DNA of 64,000 nucleotides, from contig JAFVPB010000039.1 of NCBI GenBank assembly GCA_017505525.1, positions 1 to 64,000 of the forward strand, read 5' to 3'. This stretch comes from Clostridia bacterium. GTDB taxonomy: Bacteria > Bacillota > Clostridia > UMGS1883. A program made the translations under genes and the position numbers. Under the pieces are notes generated by a model. It had not been told where the DNA came from. It ran no database searches and was given only the letters and a program-made list of their open reading frames with translations. Positions within the stretch are counted from its first letter, which is position 1; every line of letters starts with the position of its first letter. Below are positions 43,113 to 52,859 of this stretch, piece by piece.

Positions 43113-43565
43113 TTGAAAAAGAAACTGATTGTGGCGGCTGTGTGTTTCATAGCTGCCTTATTTCTTAATGTGTATCTGTCAACAATCGTGTTTCAGGTTG
43201 TCGGAAGAACCTTTAATGGTTTTTCCGGCATTTCGTTTTTCGGAGGCTTAAAAAGCATAATGGAAAACGGAACACATCAGACAATATTCTGGTGTATTCA
43301 GATTTTTGTGGTTCTTGGATTGGTTCTCTTAATTGTAAGCCGTATTGCAAGTATGGAAAGCAAAATGAACAGGATTACAGCAGATATAAAAACACCTGCT
43401 GTTGCCGGACAGAAGCAGCACGGTTCTGCAAGATGGCAGACTAAAAGAGAGATTTTCAAAAACTTTGATGTAGCACGATTGAAAAAAGATAGCCCTGTCA
43501 TCAAAGACCTTATGAAGCACGGCTATGATGACTTGGAATTTTACAAGAAAGAACGGAAGGGGTGA
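43113..43565 (+). CDS. VirD4/TraG coupling protein, N-terminal membrane part
   Basis: The TTG start is behind GGACGGAG. The 150 residues have two membrane helices (5-28, 56-78) and then the segment TPAVAGQKQHGSARWQTKREI, which in full-length TraG-type coupling proteins stands between the membrane part and the ATPase. The ATPase is missing here and appears alone at 50861. The protein ends with a genuine stop (KKERKG), so the coupling protein is split, with other genes between. Confidence 0.72.
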   Translation: MKKKLIVAAVCFIAALFLNVYLSTIVFQVVGRTFNGFSGISFFGGLKSIMENGTHQTIFWCIQIFVVLGLVLLIVSRIASMESKMNRITADIKTPAVAGQKQHGSARWQTKREIFKNFDVARLKKDSPVIKDLMKHGYDDLEFYKKERKG

Positions 43566-43621
43566 GAAAATGTAAAATTGAGTTTTAACCCGACAGCACT
43601 TAGTAAAGGAATGGTAACTGC

Positions 43622-43771
43622 ATGAAGAAAAAGCAAAGACCTGAGTTTGCACGACCTGTATATGCAGATAAAGCAAAAGGAACGCAACGAATGAAAATTA
43701 AATCGAGAGATTCCTGTCTGCCTAAAAAGCACATACGGCGTGGGAACTACCCCAAAAAACAACCTAAATAA
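43622..43771 (+). CDS. Small basic protein, unknown
   Basis: The 49-residue frame (MKKKQRPEFARPVY...RRGNYPKKQPK) is highly basic, with a weak ribosome site (AAAGGAATGG). It lies in the gap between the split coupling protein and the adhesin. Could be real or chance. Confidence 0.35.
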   Translation: MKKKQRPEFARPVYADKAKGTQRMKIKSRDSCLPKKHIRRGNYPKKQPK

Positions 43772-43790
43772 TGATATGGAGGATTTTAAA

Positions 43791-46700
43791 ATGAGTAAAA
43801 AATCAAATATGAAATTTAAGTCGATTATTTCTATGCTTCTCACATTGGTAATGCTTGTTGGTATGATGCCGACAATGAGCGTATTTGCGGCACAGAGCAA
43901 CGAATATGTTGATCCGGCTGATAATTGGTTGTCATCAAATAACCGTACTAATGAATTTGATGTCAATGCAACAATCACAAATGAAACACAGTATTGTTGT
44001 GTGTGTGAAAAACATACAGCGGTACTTACATATCGTGTGCCCGAATACACAAAAACAGGCGAAACAGCACTTAACAGAGGTGTCAAGTTTTCTGATGGAA
44101 CTTGCCTTGATGGAGAATCAATGGGCAATCTTGATGACGGAACTCCCGGCGTTGATGCCTATTACACCTCTTATCACTGGTGTAAATCAGTTTGTCAAAA
44201 TTGCGGAACTATAAACGGTGGCGAAGGATATGGAAGTTACGCCTTTAATACGAATGTATATATTTTGTATTCCTGTGACCATAACTTTTTCCTTGACTTT
44301 GACAGCAGTACCTATGTGCCGTACAGCGAAGATTATCACCTTACAACCTTAAAAAGAGGTCAGTATTGTAAATTTTGTAAAGGAACAATGGCCCGTGCTG
44401 CACAGGGACTTGAAGATCATGACTTCTCGGAGAGTGTGGATGCACAGCTTGGAAACAACCGCTTTTATATCGCTGAAACTTGCGATGATTGTGGATATGA
44501 AACATCACAGTATGTCACAGCAAAATCTGTTGTTACATCATACTATGGTGTTGAGGACGGAGAAGCTCATACACTTACCGTATCAGACTTATCGGATAGT
44601 GGAGTTAAAACATCAATCCGCTACGGTACTTCTGCCGATAAATGCACCAAAACATCGGCCCCCAATTATACGCAAGCCGGATATTACACAGTTTATTATG
44701 AGATAGACTACACATATTCCGGTGAAACAATGACCGAAAACGGTGTTTCTTATATCTGGCTTGTAGCTGATGAAGAAGAAAGCTCAAACGGCGGTACAAT
44801 TATTGTTATGCCAACGGCGCACGAACATGAATTTCACTATATCGAAACTGTGAAACCGAGTTGTGAAGAACTTGGCTATGAAAGATACCAATGTAACGGA
44901 TGCGGTGAGCTTGACAAGAGAAATTACACCCCTGCACTCGGTCACGATTACGAAGATGTAACTATCCGTGAAGCTACTTGCAAACAGGGTGGATTGGTTC
45001 TTACTCTTTGTAAAAAATGTGGTGACTTTCATCAGACTACAACTGCAACGGGCGAACATAAATATAAATCAGTAAATCATAACCCGACTTGTCGTAATGT
45101 AGGATATACAGAATATACTTGTGAAGTTTGCGGAGATAACTATATCAATAATATTCAGCCCCTTATTTCTCACTCTTATGAGAGAGTAACAAAAGAGCCT
45201 ACTTGTCTTGATAAAGGCTACACAACATCAACTTGTACTATGTGCGGTCTTAACACCGTATCAGATTATACAGAGCCTTTAGGACACGATTGGGACGAAG
45301 GACACACAGTAACAAGTTCTACTTGTGATGCTGAAGGTGTTATTGAATATCTTTGCTTAAATGAATGTGGCGAAAAGCTGATTATGGCTACATCTGCTAA
45401 CGGTCATACACCCGGAGCAGATGCAACTTGCACAGAACCTCAGATTTGCGAGGTTTGTGAAACAGTTCTTGAACTTCCTCACGGACACGATTATGATTCT
45501 GTAGTAACTGATGCTACTTGCACAGCTATGGGTTATACAACTTATACTTGTGTAAATTGTGACGATAGCTATGTATCTGATTACACCGACAAAATCGACC
45601 ACGATTATGACGAGGTTGTAACAGAACCCACTTGCACAGAGCATGGCTTTACAACTTATACTTGCGTTGATTGTGATGATAGCTATGTAAGCGATTATGT
45701 AGATGCTATTCCGCATAATCATAAGGGAGTTGTAACTGCACCGACTTGTACGGCAATGGGCTTTACCACATATACCTGTGAAGATTGTGGTGACAGCTAT
45801 GTTGGTGATTATGTTAATATGACAGAACACAACTACAACAAGGAAACGGTTGAACCCACTTGCACAGAACATGGCTATGCGGTTTATACTTGCCCGGACT
45901 GTGGAAAGTCATATATTGGAGATTACACAGAAAATAAGGAGCATACTTACACCGAAACTGTAATTGCTCCAACTTGTACTGAAATGGGTTATACCATTTT
46001 CAAGTGTAATGATTGTGATGACGAATACAAGGGCAATTACACCGATAAGATTCCTCACGATTATGATAAGGCAGTAACAGAGCCTACTTGCACAGAGTTT
46101 GGTTTTACAACTTATTCTTGTAAGAATTGTGATGATGAATATGTTGCCGACTACACAGATAAAATTGCTCACAAATACGAAACAGTAGTAACCGATGCAA
46201 CTTGTCTTACTATGGGATATACCACATACACCTGTGAATGTGGAGATACCTACAAGGCAGATTATAAAGAACCTCTTGGACATACACCTTCTGAATGGAT
46301 TGTGGATGTTCCGGCAACTATCGAAGGAGCAGGCTCAAAGCATATCGAATGTACTGTCTGCGGTGAAACATTGCAGAGTGCCGAACTTCCTCAGTTAATC
46401 GACAAGGACAATTCTGACGAAGATGGTAAAGCAGAAGTTGGCGATTACTCAATCATCCTTACAGATGAAAACGGTAAGCCTATTTTCAATTCAGAGCTTA
46501 CTATTGATGTAAATGACAATGTTTCTATTAAGCTCACAAACGGCAGACTTCTTGACTTTGCGAAGCCTACAACGATTACTGCTTTCTATACCGAAAGTCA
46601 GCAGCCAAAGGAAAATCTTAAAATCTTCATTGAAGATGTAAACGGCAATAAAGCTATCGGTTATACAAATGCAGACGGACAGCTTATCGTTCCTAACAAC

Positions 46701-49607
46701 AAAACGAACACAAATGATGATAACGGCACAATCGGAAAAGAAGATGGCGAAACAAAAGAAACTTTTGTTATCACAGTAACCGATAAGGCGAATGTTATTA
46801 TTCCTAACTGTGAAATCCACATTGGCGAAAGCAACAATGTAGTTGTAGATCTTCCTGAAGGTATTAAACCTACAAGAGAAAACCCTGTTATCGTAACTAT
46901 TACAGACCAAAATGGTGAAGCTCAAGCTGATGTAACCGTTATTGCTTTAGGGGATGCAGATTTTATAGAAAAGGGCAAGACTGACATTTACGGCAAAATT
47001 ACACTTCCTACATCTGCTGACGGATATACTGATGAAACAGGTCATGTCAATGTAAATGAGCTTAATGTTCTTGTAAATGATGAGCTTGGAGCAATCGCAG
47101 ATGCTTATGTTAAATACAATGACGATAACACAATCGCAGTAACCCTTCCTGATGAAAAGACAATCACATACGCAAACCGCATTACTGTAACAGTAACCGA
47201 TTCTATCGGCGGTGCAGTAAAAGACAAGAGTGTAACTGTTAATGACATCAACGAAAAGACATATACTGCTCTTACAGATGAAAACGGAAAGGTCGTAGTT
47301 CCCCCGGTTAATGAAGATATGACCGATTCAGAGGGTAAAGGCGTAATCAATGGCTATAATGTAATTATCACAGACGAAACAAAGCCTATCGAAAACGCAT
47401 ATATCGAAATCGTTGACGGAAAAATCAATGTTGTACTTCCTGAAACCTCTGTATTTGATTACCATAACAGAATTACGGCAGTTATTACAGATGCAGACGG
47501 AGCAGTAGTTCCCGGAATCAGCGTTACATTTACAGATGGTAATAAAAATGTTGAAACCGTTATTTCTGACGAAAACGGAAAAGCGATTGTACCGCCTGTA
47601 AATAAGGATATGACTGACAGCGAAGGTAAAGCTGTAGTAAATAACCTTAATATCGTTATTGCTGATGAAACAAAGCCTATTGCAAACGCATATATTGAAA
47701 TCGTTGACGGAAAAATCAATGTTATTCTTCCTGAAACTTCTGTAATTGACATTAACAACAGAATTACTGCAACAGTAACAGATGCAGAAAGTGTTGGTGT
47801 TAAGGATATGTCTGTTACATTTACGGATAAAACCGAAAGAACAGAAACAAATCTGACAGACGAAAACGGAAAGGCAACAGTACCGCCTACAAACATTGAT
47901 GAAACCGATAAAAATGGATATGGTGAGCTTAACGGATTTGCAGTAACAGTTAAAAATGAAACAGCAAATATCGAAAAGGCATTTATCAGTATTGATGAAA
48001 ACAATGCTATCACCGTAAAACTTCCCGAAGGTATTATGATTGACTATTCTGACCGTATATCTGTTATCGTACAGAACAAGGCAGATAATTCTCCTGCAAA
48101 GGGTATCAATGTAACTGTGACAGAAACAATCGCACAGCCTGAAACAGAAGAAACACCTACAGAGGGAGAAAACACAGAAGCTACAGACAAAACAGAAAAT
48201 CCCGGACAGACAGAAACCACAACACCCGAAGCTGTTACACCTAAAACATTAAGCGGAGTAACAGATAACAACGGTCTTGTGGTTTTCCCACCTTTATCAG
48301 AAGATGTTACTGATAATGAGGGCGGTTCAAGTGTGACCGATAAAGATGAACAGGACGGAAAAGATACAGACGGTGACGGAAATATTGATGTCCCCGGCGA
48401 AACTGTAGAAACAAAATATGTTGTTTCTGTAAAAGACACAAAGGGTAATATTCCTGATGCACTTGTAACTGTAGCAGACGGAAAAATCAATATTAAGCTC
48501 CCTGAAAGCCATGTGCTTTCAACAAGCAATCAGGTAACAGCAACCGTTAAAAACGAAAAGGGCGAAGCTGTTAAGGGTGTAAGTGTAACAATCGCAGATA
48601 AGACTACATCAAAAACAGGCACAACTAACGCAAACGGAGAAGTAACATTACCTGTTAAATCATCCGGCGGTGGCGGCGGTAGCTCTTATTCCGGCGGTGG
48701 CGGTGGTGGAGGTTCATATTCTTCAACCACAATCAAAGTTGTTGATTCACAAGGTAAGAGTGTAAGTGTAACAAGGTCAACAACTACAACAAAAGCTACA
48801 TTAACACTTCCGACAGGAAAACTTCTGACTGATGATAACTATACAATTACTGTAACATCAGGTAGTAAGGCAAAAGCCGATTACACAGTTGTCCTTAAAG
48901 ATAAAAAAGGCAATGAAGCTACAGGCACTACAGATGATAAGGGCGTTGTAATTCTCCCCGGTAAGGAGCATAAGGCATATATCTTCGGATATTCTGACGG
49001 AACATTCAGACCTGATAATGATATGAGCCGTGCTGAAGCTGCTGCAATTTTTGCAAGACTTATCGCAGAGGAAAAGGGCGAAACCGTAAACGGCAAGGCA
49101 ACATTCTCTGATGTGGCTTCTAACTCTTGGTGCAACAAGTATATTGGGTATCTTGAAAACTATGACATTATTAAGGGATATTCTGATGGTACATTCAGAC
49201 CTGACGAGCCTGTAACCCGTGCTGAATTTGTAACAATGGCAGTAAGATATTATGATCTCTTTAATGATGTTACAAAGAGCAGCTATACAGTAAACTATAC
49301 TGACCTTAATAAGTCATATTGGGCTTATGCTGACATTGCATTTGCAAAGCATATCGGCTGGCTTAACGGTTATGCAGACGGTACATTTAAGGGTGACAAC
49401 AATATCACAAGAGCAGAAGTTGTAACCGTAACAAATCATGCAACAGGAAGAACACCTGACGAGAATTATATCAATAAAAATATCTCCACACTCAATAAGT
49501 TTACCGACCTTAAAAACAATTCTCACTGGGGGTATTACGACATTCTTGAAAGTGCAAACACTCATATCGGAATTACAAATGGTGATTCTGAAACTTGGGT
49601 AAAATAA
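43791..49607 (+). CDS. Giant SLH adhesin with Cys-rich and Ig-like repeats
   Basis: The start at 43791 (ATGGAGG upstream) gives 1938 residues with a signal peptide ending VFA-AQ. After an N-terminal domain come about 13 repeats of ~37 residues of the form PTCTEHGFTTYTCVDCDDSYV..YTDKIxHDYD (bases ~44810-46350), each with CxxC. Six or so Ig-like/Cna-B-like repeats of ~80 residues (NRITxxVTDxxG...TDENGKAxVPP, bases ~46440-48650), a Gly/Ser linker and three SLH domains (bases ~48960-49500; GYSDGTFRPD) follow. The protein anchors to the wall polymer and probably gives adhesion or mating contact. It sits inside the split coupling-protein locus. Confidence 0.92.
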   Translation: MSKKSNMKFKSIISMLLTLVMLVGMMPTMSVFAAQSNEYVDPADNWLSSNNRTNEFDVNATITNETQYCCVCEKHTAVLTYRVPEYTKTGETALNRGVKFSDGTCLDGESMGNLDDGTPGVDAYYTSYHWCKSVCQNCGTINGGEGYGSYAFNTNVYILYSCDHNFFLDFDSSTYVPYSEDYHLTTLKRGQYCKFCKGTMARAAQGLEDHDFSESVDAQLGNNRFYIAETCDDCGYETSQYVTAKSVVTSYYGVEDGEAHTLTVSDLSDSGVKTSIRYGTSADKCTKTSAPNYTQAGYYTVYYEIDYTYSGETMTENGVSYIWLVADEEESSNGGTIIVMPTAHEHEFHYIETVKPSCEELGYERYQCNGCGELDKRNYTPALGHDYEDVTIREATCKQGGLVLTLCKKCGDFHQTTTATGEHKYKSVNHNPTCRNVGYTEYTCEVCGDNYINNIQPLISHSYERVTKEPTCLDKGYTTSTCTMCGLNTVSDYTEPLGHDWDEGHTVTSSTCDAEGVIEYLCLNECGEKLIMATSANGHTPGADATCTEPQICEVCETVLELPHGHDYDSVVTDATCTAMGYTTYTCVNCDDSYVSDYTDKIDHDYDEVVTEPTCTEHGFTTYTCVDCDDSYVSDYVDAIPHNHKGVVTAPTCTAMGFTTYTCEDCGDSYVGDYVNMTEHNYNKETVEPTCTEHGYAVYTCPDCGKSYIGDYTENKEHTYTETVIAPTCTEMGYTIFKCNDCDDEYKGNYTDKIPHDYDKAVTEPTCTEFGFTTYSCKNCDDEYVADYTDKIAHKYETVVTDATCLTMGYTTYTCECGDTYKADYKEPLGHTPSEWIVDVPATIEGAGSKHIECTVCGETLQSAELPQLIDKDNSDEDGKAEVGDYSIILTDENGKPIFNSELTIDVNDNVSIKLTNGRLLDFAKPTTITAFYTESQQPKENLKIFIEDVNGNKAIGYTNADGQLIVPNNKTNTNDDNGTIGKEDGETKETFVITVTDKANVIIPNCEIHIGESNNVVVDLPEGIKPTRENPVIVTITDQNGEAQADVTVIALGDADFIEKGKTDIYGKITLPTSADGYTDETGHVNVNELNVLVNDELGAIADAYVKYNDDNTIAVTLPDEKTITYANRITVTVTDSIGGAVKDKSVTVNDINEKTYTALTDENGKVVVPPVNEDMTDSEGKGVINGYNVIITDETKPIENAYIEIVDGKINVVLPETSVFDYHNRITAVITDADGAVVPGISVTFTDGNKNVETVISDENGKAIVPPVNKDMTDSEGKAVVNNLNIVIADETKPIANAYIEIVDGKINVILPETSVIDINNRITATVTDAESVGVKDMSVTFTDKTERTETNLTDENGKATVPPTNIDETDKNGYGELNGFAVTVKNETANIEKAFISIDENNAITVKLPEGIMIDYSDRISVIVQNKADNSPAKGINVTVTETIAQPETEETPTEGENTEATDKTENPGQTETTTPEAVTPKTLSGVTDNNGLVVFPPLSEDVTDNEGGSSVTDKDEQDGKDTDGDGNIDVPGETVETKYVVSVKDTKGNIPDALVTVADGKINIKLPESHVLSTSNQVTATVKNEKGEAVKGVSVTIADKTTSKTGTTNANGEVTLPVKSSGGGGGSSYSGGGGGGGSYSSTTIKVVDSQGKSVSVTRSTTTTKATLTLPTGKLLTDDNYTITVTSGSKAKADYTVVLKDKKGNEATGTTDDKGVVILPGKEHKAYIFGYSDGTFRPDNDMSRAEAAAIFARLIAEEKGETVNGKATFSDVASNSWCNKYIGYLENYDIIKGYSDGTFRPDEPVTRAEFVTMAVRYYDLFNDVTKSSYTVNYTDLNKSYWAYADIAFAKHIGWLNGYADGTFKGDNNITRAEVVTVTNHATGRTPDENYINKNISTLNKFTDLKNNSHWGYYDILESANTHIGITNGDSETWVK

Positions 49608-49626
49608 TTTCTGTTGTGCATAAGGT

Positions 49627-49655
49627 AGAAAACAGCCCGAAAGGGTTGTTTTCTT
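49627..49655 (+). terminator. Terminator after the adhesin
   Basis: AGAAAACAGCCC / GGGTTGTTTTCT with a GAAA loop and one G-U pair. Confidence 0.75.
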
Positions 49656-49719
49656 ACCTGATTTGTGGTAAAATTTTAAGTAATACGAAAGTAAATATTA
49701 CCTATAGGGGTGTTTTGAT

Positions 49720-50205
49720 ATGAATAAAGTATTAGTAGCATATTTTTCGGCAAGTGGTGTGACCAAAAATGCGGCTTCAATACTTGCAGAGGTAGCAGGA
49801 GCAGACTTATTTGAAATAAAGCCTGTTGAACCTTATACAGAGGCAGATTTGGATTGGCGAAATCCTAATTCACGAAGCTCGGTTGAAATGAAAGACTTGT
49901 CTTTCAGACCGCCTGTTGCAGAGAAAGTTCCCAATATGGCAGAGTACAATATGCTCTTTGTATGTTTCCCTATATGGTGGTACATTGCACCGACAATCAT
50001 AAACACATTCTTGGAAAGCTATGATTTACATGGTAAAACAGTAATGTTGTTTGCGACTTCTGGTAGTAGCGATTTCGGAAGAACTTTAGAAAAGTTAGAG
50101 GATAGTTGTCATAGCGCAATCTTGACAGAGGGTAAAATGCTTAATGGAAAGATTGACAAAGCGGAGTTATCCGAATGGCTTAAAAATTTACCCATAAACA
50201 AATAA
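49720..50205 (+). CDS. Flavodoxin-family protein
   Basis: The 161-residue protein has the flavodoxin FMN loop (VAYFSASGVTKNAA, residues 5-18) and CFPIWWYIAPTIINTFLESYD. It should carry electrons or act as a flavin reductase. Nothing links it to conjugation, so it looks like cargo. TATAGGGGTG precedes the ATG. Confidence 0.88.
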   Translation: MNKVLVAYFSASGVTKNAASILAEVAGADLFEIKPVEPYTEADLDWRNPNSRSSVEMKDLSFRPPVAEKVPNMAEYNMLFVCFPIWWYIAPTIINTFLESYDLHGKTVMLFATSGSSDFGRTLEKLEDSCHSAILTEGKMLNGKIDKAELSEWLKNLPINK

Positions 50206-50214
50206 TAAACTCAC

Positions 50215-50250
50215 ACGGGCGTACCAAATGCGGTGCGCCCGTTATTTTTA
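50215..50250 (+). terminator. Terminator after flavodoxin
   Basis: ACGGGCGTACC / GGTGCGCCCGT (one G-U) with a 6-base loop, then TATTTTTA. Confidence 0.85.
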
Positions 50251-50266
50251 GTTGGAGGTGATTCCA

Positions 50267-50332
50267 ATGCAGAATAATGAAAAAATCTTTATAAAGATTG
50301 AAAGCGAGGAATCGGATGAAGTCGAAATGTAA
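50267..50332 (+). CDS. 21-residue ORF that is mostly an acidic tail
   Basis: A strong GGAGGTG stands eight bases before the ATG. The peptide begins MQNNEKIFIKI and ends ESEESDEVEM, the same acidic tail as on many ICE proteins. It overlaps the prepilin peptidase start by 17 bases and may act in translational coupling, or it may be the remains of a tagged gene. Confidence 0.5.
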   Translation: MQNNEKIFIKIESEESDEVEM

Positions 50333-50864
50333 CTCTATAATCTACATTCTTTTGCTTGTTCTTGGTATATTCACGGTGTTTCAGTATTTGCAAACTGACA
50401 CCGTGAATTTATTTATCTATGCAATATCTGTTTGCTTTCTATGGTGTTTTTCTGTAAGCGACATTAAAACACGGACAATATCAGCAAGAATGGTAAATAC
50501 AGCTATTGCATTGATTTATCTGATGCGGTTTTGTTCGCTGTGTATTTTATCAGCAGGGAAAGTTCCTCAATTTATAGTCGAAAGTTTAATTGTATTATTC
50601 ATATTTAAAGTTTTGTCAAAGTATTTAAGAGGCAAAATTGGAAACGGTGATTTCGATATTGCCTATATAATCTATTTGTGTATCGGCTTGACAGGCTTGT
50701 TTTGCAGTTTTGTAATTGCCTGTCTGCTTTCTTTAATTTTCAGCCTAAAAATAATTTTGAAAGAACATAAAAATCTTAAATCTCAAAGCGTACCTTTTAT
50801 TCCATATCTGTATATGGGATGTTTAGCGGTATTGTTGCTTGCAAAGGAGTTGATTTTTATTTGA
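50316..50864 (+). CDS. Prepilin peptidase (A24 family)
   Basis: The ATG at 50316 lies inside the 21-residue ORF. The 182-residue, six-helix membrane protein has the two aspartates of A24 peptidases: FSVSDIKTRTI (about residue 49) and GNGDFDIAYII (about residue 108, the GxGD motif). It should cut the leader of Flp/type IV-like pilins and fits the Tad-type genes at 58-64 kb. Confidence 0.82.
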   Translation: MKSKCNSIIYILLLVLGIFTVFQYLQTDTVNLFIYAISVCFLWCFSVSDIKTRTISARMVNTAIALIYLMRFCSLCILSAGKVPQFIVESLIVLFIFKVLSKYLRGKIGNGDFDIAYIIYLCIGLTGLFCSFVIACLLSLIFSLKIILKEHKNLKSQSVPFIPYLYMGCLAVLLLAKELIFI

Positions 50865-52537
50865 ATATAGCTAAAATCCCTTTTAGTGCTTTATCCGATA
50901 GGATAAGAAAACATTTTGTACCATACAGCGATGAATTTGTAAAAGGCGGTACAGTTATCGGAATGTATAAACACAAAAATTGGGAATATGTAATTTTTGT
51001 CGGCGGTGATATGCACACGCTTTGTATAGGAGCAACCCGTTCAGGTAAATCACGAACTGTAGTTCTTGAAAGTATTGGACTTCAAGCACTTGCAGGGGAA
51101 AATCTGGTGTGTAGCGATCCTAAAGGCGAACTATATCAATACACATATCCGTTTCTTGAAAGATTAGGATATAAGGTATTGACACTTGATTTTAAAAATC
51201 CTCTTAAAAGCTCACGATATAATTTTTTGCAGACTGTCATTGAGTATGTAAATCAGGGTGATATTCCTAAAGCTATTGAGGCAACTTGGGATATTACAGC
51301 AGCTCTTGTTCCCGAAGATTCGCACGGAGAAAGAATATGGTCAGATGGTGAGGCTTCTATCATTGCGGCGGCGATTATGGCAGTTGTGTATGATAATAAG
51401 GATAAGCCTGAATATCAGAACTTAACCAATGTATATTACTTTATTTCGGAAATGTGTAAATCGGGCGATGGTGAGTTACCGCTTAACAAGTATGTAAAGG
51501 GCTTGAAGGAAGATCACCCTGCAAGAGCCTTGCTCGGTATTTCACAGGTTGCACCATCAAAGACAAGAGGTAGCTTCTTTACTGCTGCTCTTACCACATT
51601 AAGACTTTTTACAAATCCTTATGTATGTGATATGACTGCTATAAGTGATTTTACAGCAGAAGAAATATGTAGTGGAAAAACTGCTTTATTTATAATTTTG
51701 CCGGATGAAAAGGTGACATATTACAGCCTTGCTTCTTTGTTTATAAATCAGCTATATGAAAGACTTGTAAAGATAGCTGATGACAGAGGTGGCAGACTCA
51801 AGAACAGAATAAATTTTAACCTTGATGAGTTCGGTAACTTTATGAAAATCCCTGCATTTTCTAATAAGCTGACTGTAGGCGGTGGCAGAGGCATACGCTT
51901 CAATCTGTATTTACAGGATTTTGCACAGCTTGAAGAAAAATACGGCAGGGAATCCTATCCGACTATAATTAGTAACTGTCATGTGTGGGTGTATTTACAA
52001 TCAGACGGTCCCGAAACTCAAAAGCTGATAAGTGAAAAATTAGGTAATTACACCGTTGCTTCAAGTTCACAGAGTACACAGTATTCAGGCAGCGGAATAA
52101 GCCCCGGAAATATGACATCAAGCAGTAATCTAACTGCAAGACCGCTTTTAACCCCTGATGAAGTCGGAAAAATTAAAAGACCATACAGCCTTGTTACATC
52201 AAGAGAATACCCTGCAATGCTTAATGCCCCGGATTTGTCAAAATGGTATTTCAATCAGATGTTCGGACTTGGCGATCCCGAACATAACAGACAAGTCAGA
52301 GAGGAAAGAGAAAAACGCAGACCTGTACGCACTTGTGACGGAAAAATGAAACTGTGGGGCGTATGGGATAAATTTTCGGGTTCGGGTATGGCATCAGGAA
52401 TGGGTATGCCATCACCACGAACAAGTATCAGGAATAATATTCACGGAACGCAGACGATTCCGCCGGATATAATTAAACCAACAGGAAAGGTAGGTATAAC
52501 TGATGAAATTAACCAATTCGTTAAAAAACAAGATTAA
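50861..52537 (+). CDS. VirD4/TraG coupling protein, ATPase part
   Basis: The TTG at 50861 overlaps the upstream stop (AAAGGAG upstream). The 558 residues hold Walker A GATRSGKS near 56, SDPKGELY, and Walker B INFNLDEFGNF near 320, with the T4CP core to ~485. There is no membrane segment; that part is encoded 7.3 kb earlier at 43113. It should hand the relaxase-DNA complex to the channel. The C-terminus is not acidic. Confidence 0.9.
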   Translation: MNIAKIPFSALSDRIRKHFVPYSDEFVKGGTVIGMYKHKNWEYVIFVGGDMHTLCIGATRSGKSRTVVLESIGLQALAGENLVCSDPKGELYQYTYPFLERLGYKVLTLDFKNPLKSSRYNFLQTVIEYVNQGDIPKAIEATWDITAALVPEDSHGERIWSDGEASIIAAAIMAVVYDNKDKPEYQNLTNVYYFISEMCKSGDGELPLNKYVKGLKEDHPARALLGISQVAPSKTRGSFFTAALTTLRLFTNPYVCDMTAISDFTAEEICSGKTALFIILPDEKVTYYSLASLFINQLYERLVKIADDRGGRLKNRINFNLDEFGNFMKIPAFSNKLTVGGGRGIRFNLYLQDFAQLEEKYGRESYPTIISNCHVWVYLQSDGPETQKLISEKLGNYTVASSSQSTQYSGSGISPGNMTSSSNLTARPLLTPDEVGKIKRPYSLVTSREYPAMLNAPDLSKWYFNQMFGLGDPEHNRQVREEREKRRPVRTCDGKMKLWGVWDKFSGSGMASGMGMPSPRTSIRNNIHGTQTIPPDIIKPTGKVGITDEINQFVKKQD

Positions 52538-52841
52538 GAGTATTATTGCAACTGTAGCTGTTATAACAGCTACCTTGACAACAACTGCTTATGCTGACAT
52601 TGCCGGAAGTAAGATAGCAACGGGTACAGTAAAGCTCGTTGCGGATGCTACATCTTGGCTTCTGGTAATCGCCCCCTCTGTATCGGTACTGCTCATTATT
52701 TATTACCTTATCCGTAAGGGTATGAGTGATGAAATGGAGCATAAGAAATGGAACAGCCGTATTGTTGTAACCATTGTTTCCTGTATCGGTGCGGTTGTTG
52801 CCTCTGTTTTAATCAATGTACTTGTAAGCTACTACAAATAA
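52503..52841 (+). CDS. VirB2/TrbC-like pilin-type membrane protein
   Basis: The 112-residue protein overlaps the coupling protein. It has a signal-like helix ending TAYA, then two membrane helices with a short loop (LLVIAPSVSVLLIIYYLI and IVVTIVSCIGAVVASVLI), the layout of VirB2-like pilins. It may form part of the mating channel. Confidence 0.65.
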   Translation: MKLTNSLKNKIKSIIATVAVITATLTTTAYADIAGSKIATGTVKLVADATSWLLVIAPSVSVLLIIYYLIRKGMSDEMEHKKWNSRIVVTIVSCIGAVVASVLINVLVSYYK

Positions 52842-52859
52842 TTCAGGAGGTAACAAAGA

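Noticed and set aside
45357-45872. Minus-strand ORFs opposite the adhesin repeats (also 48044-48529 and 47459-48013)
   Set aside because: Antisense shadows of repetitive coding sequence, with no ribosome sites.
44810-46350. CRISPR-like periodic repeats of ~111 bp
   Set aside because: They keep the reading frame of the adhesin and encode the ~37-residue Cys repeats; spacers are not unique.
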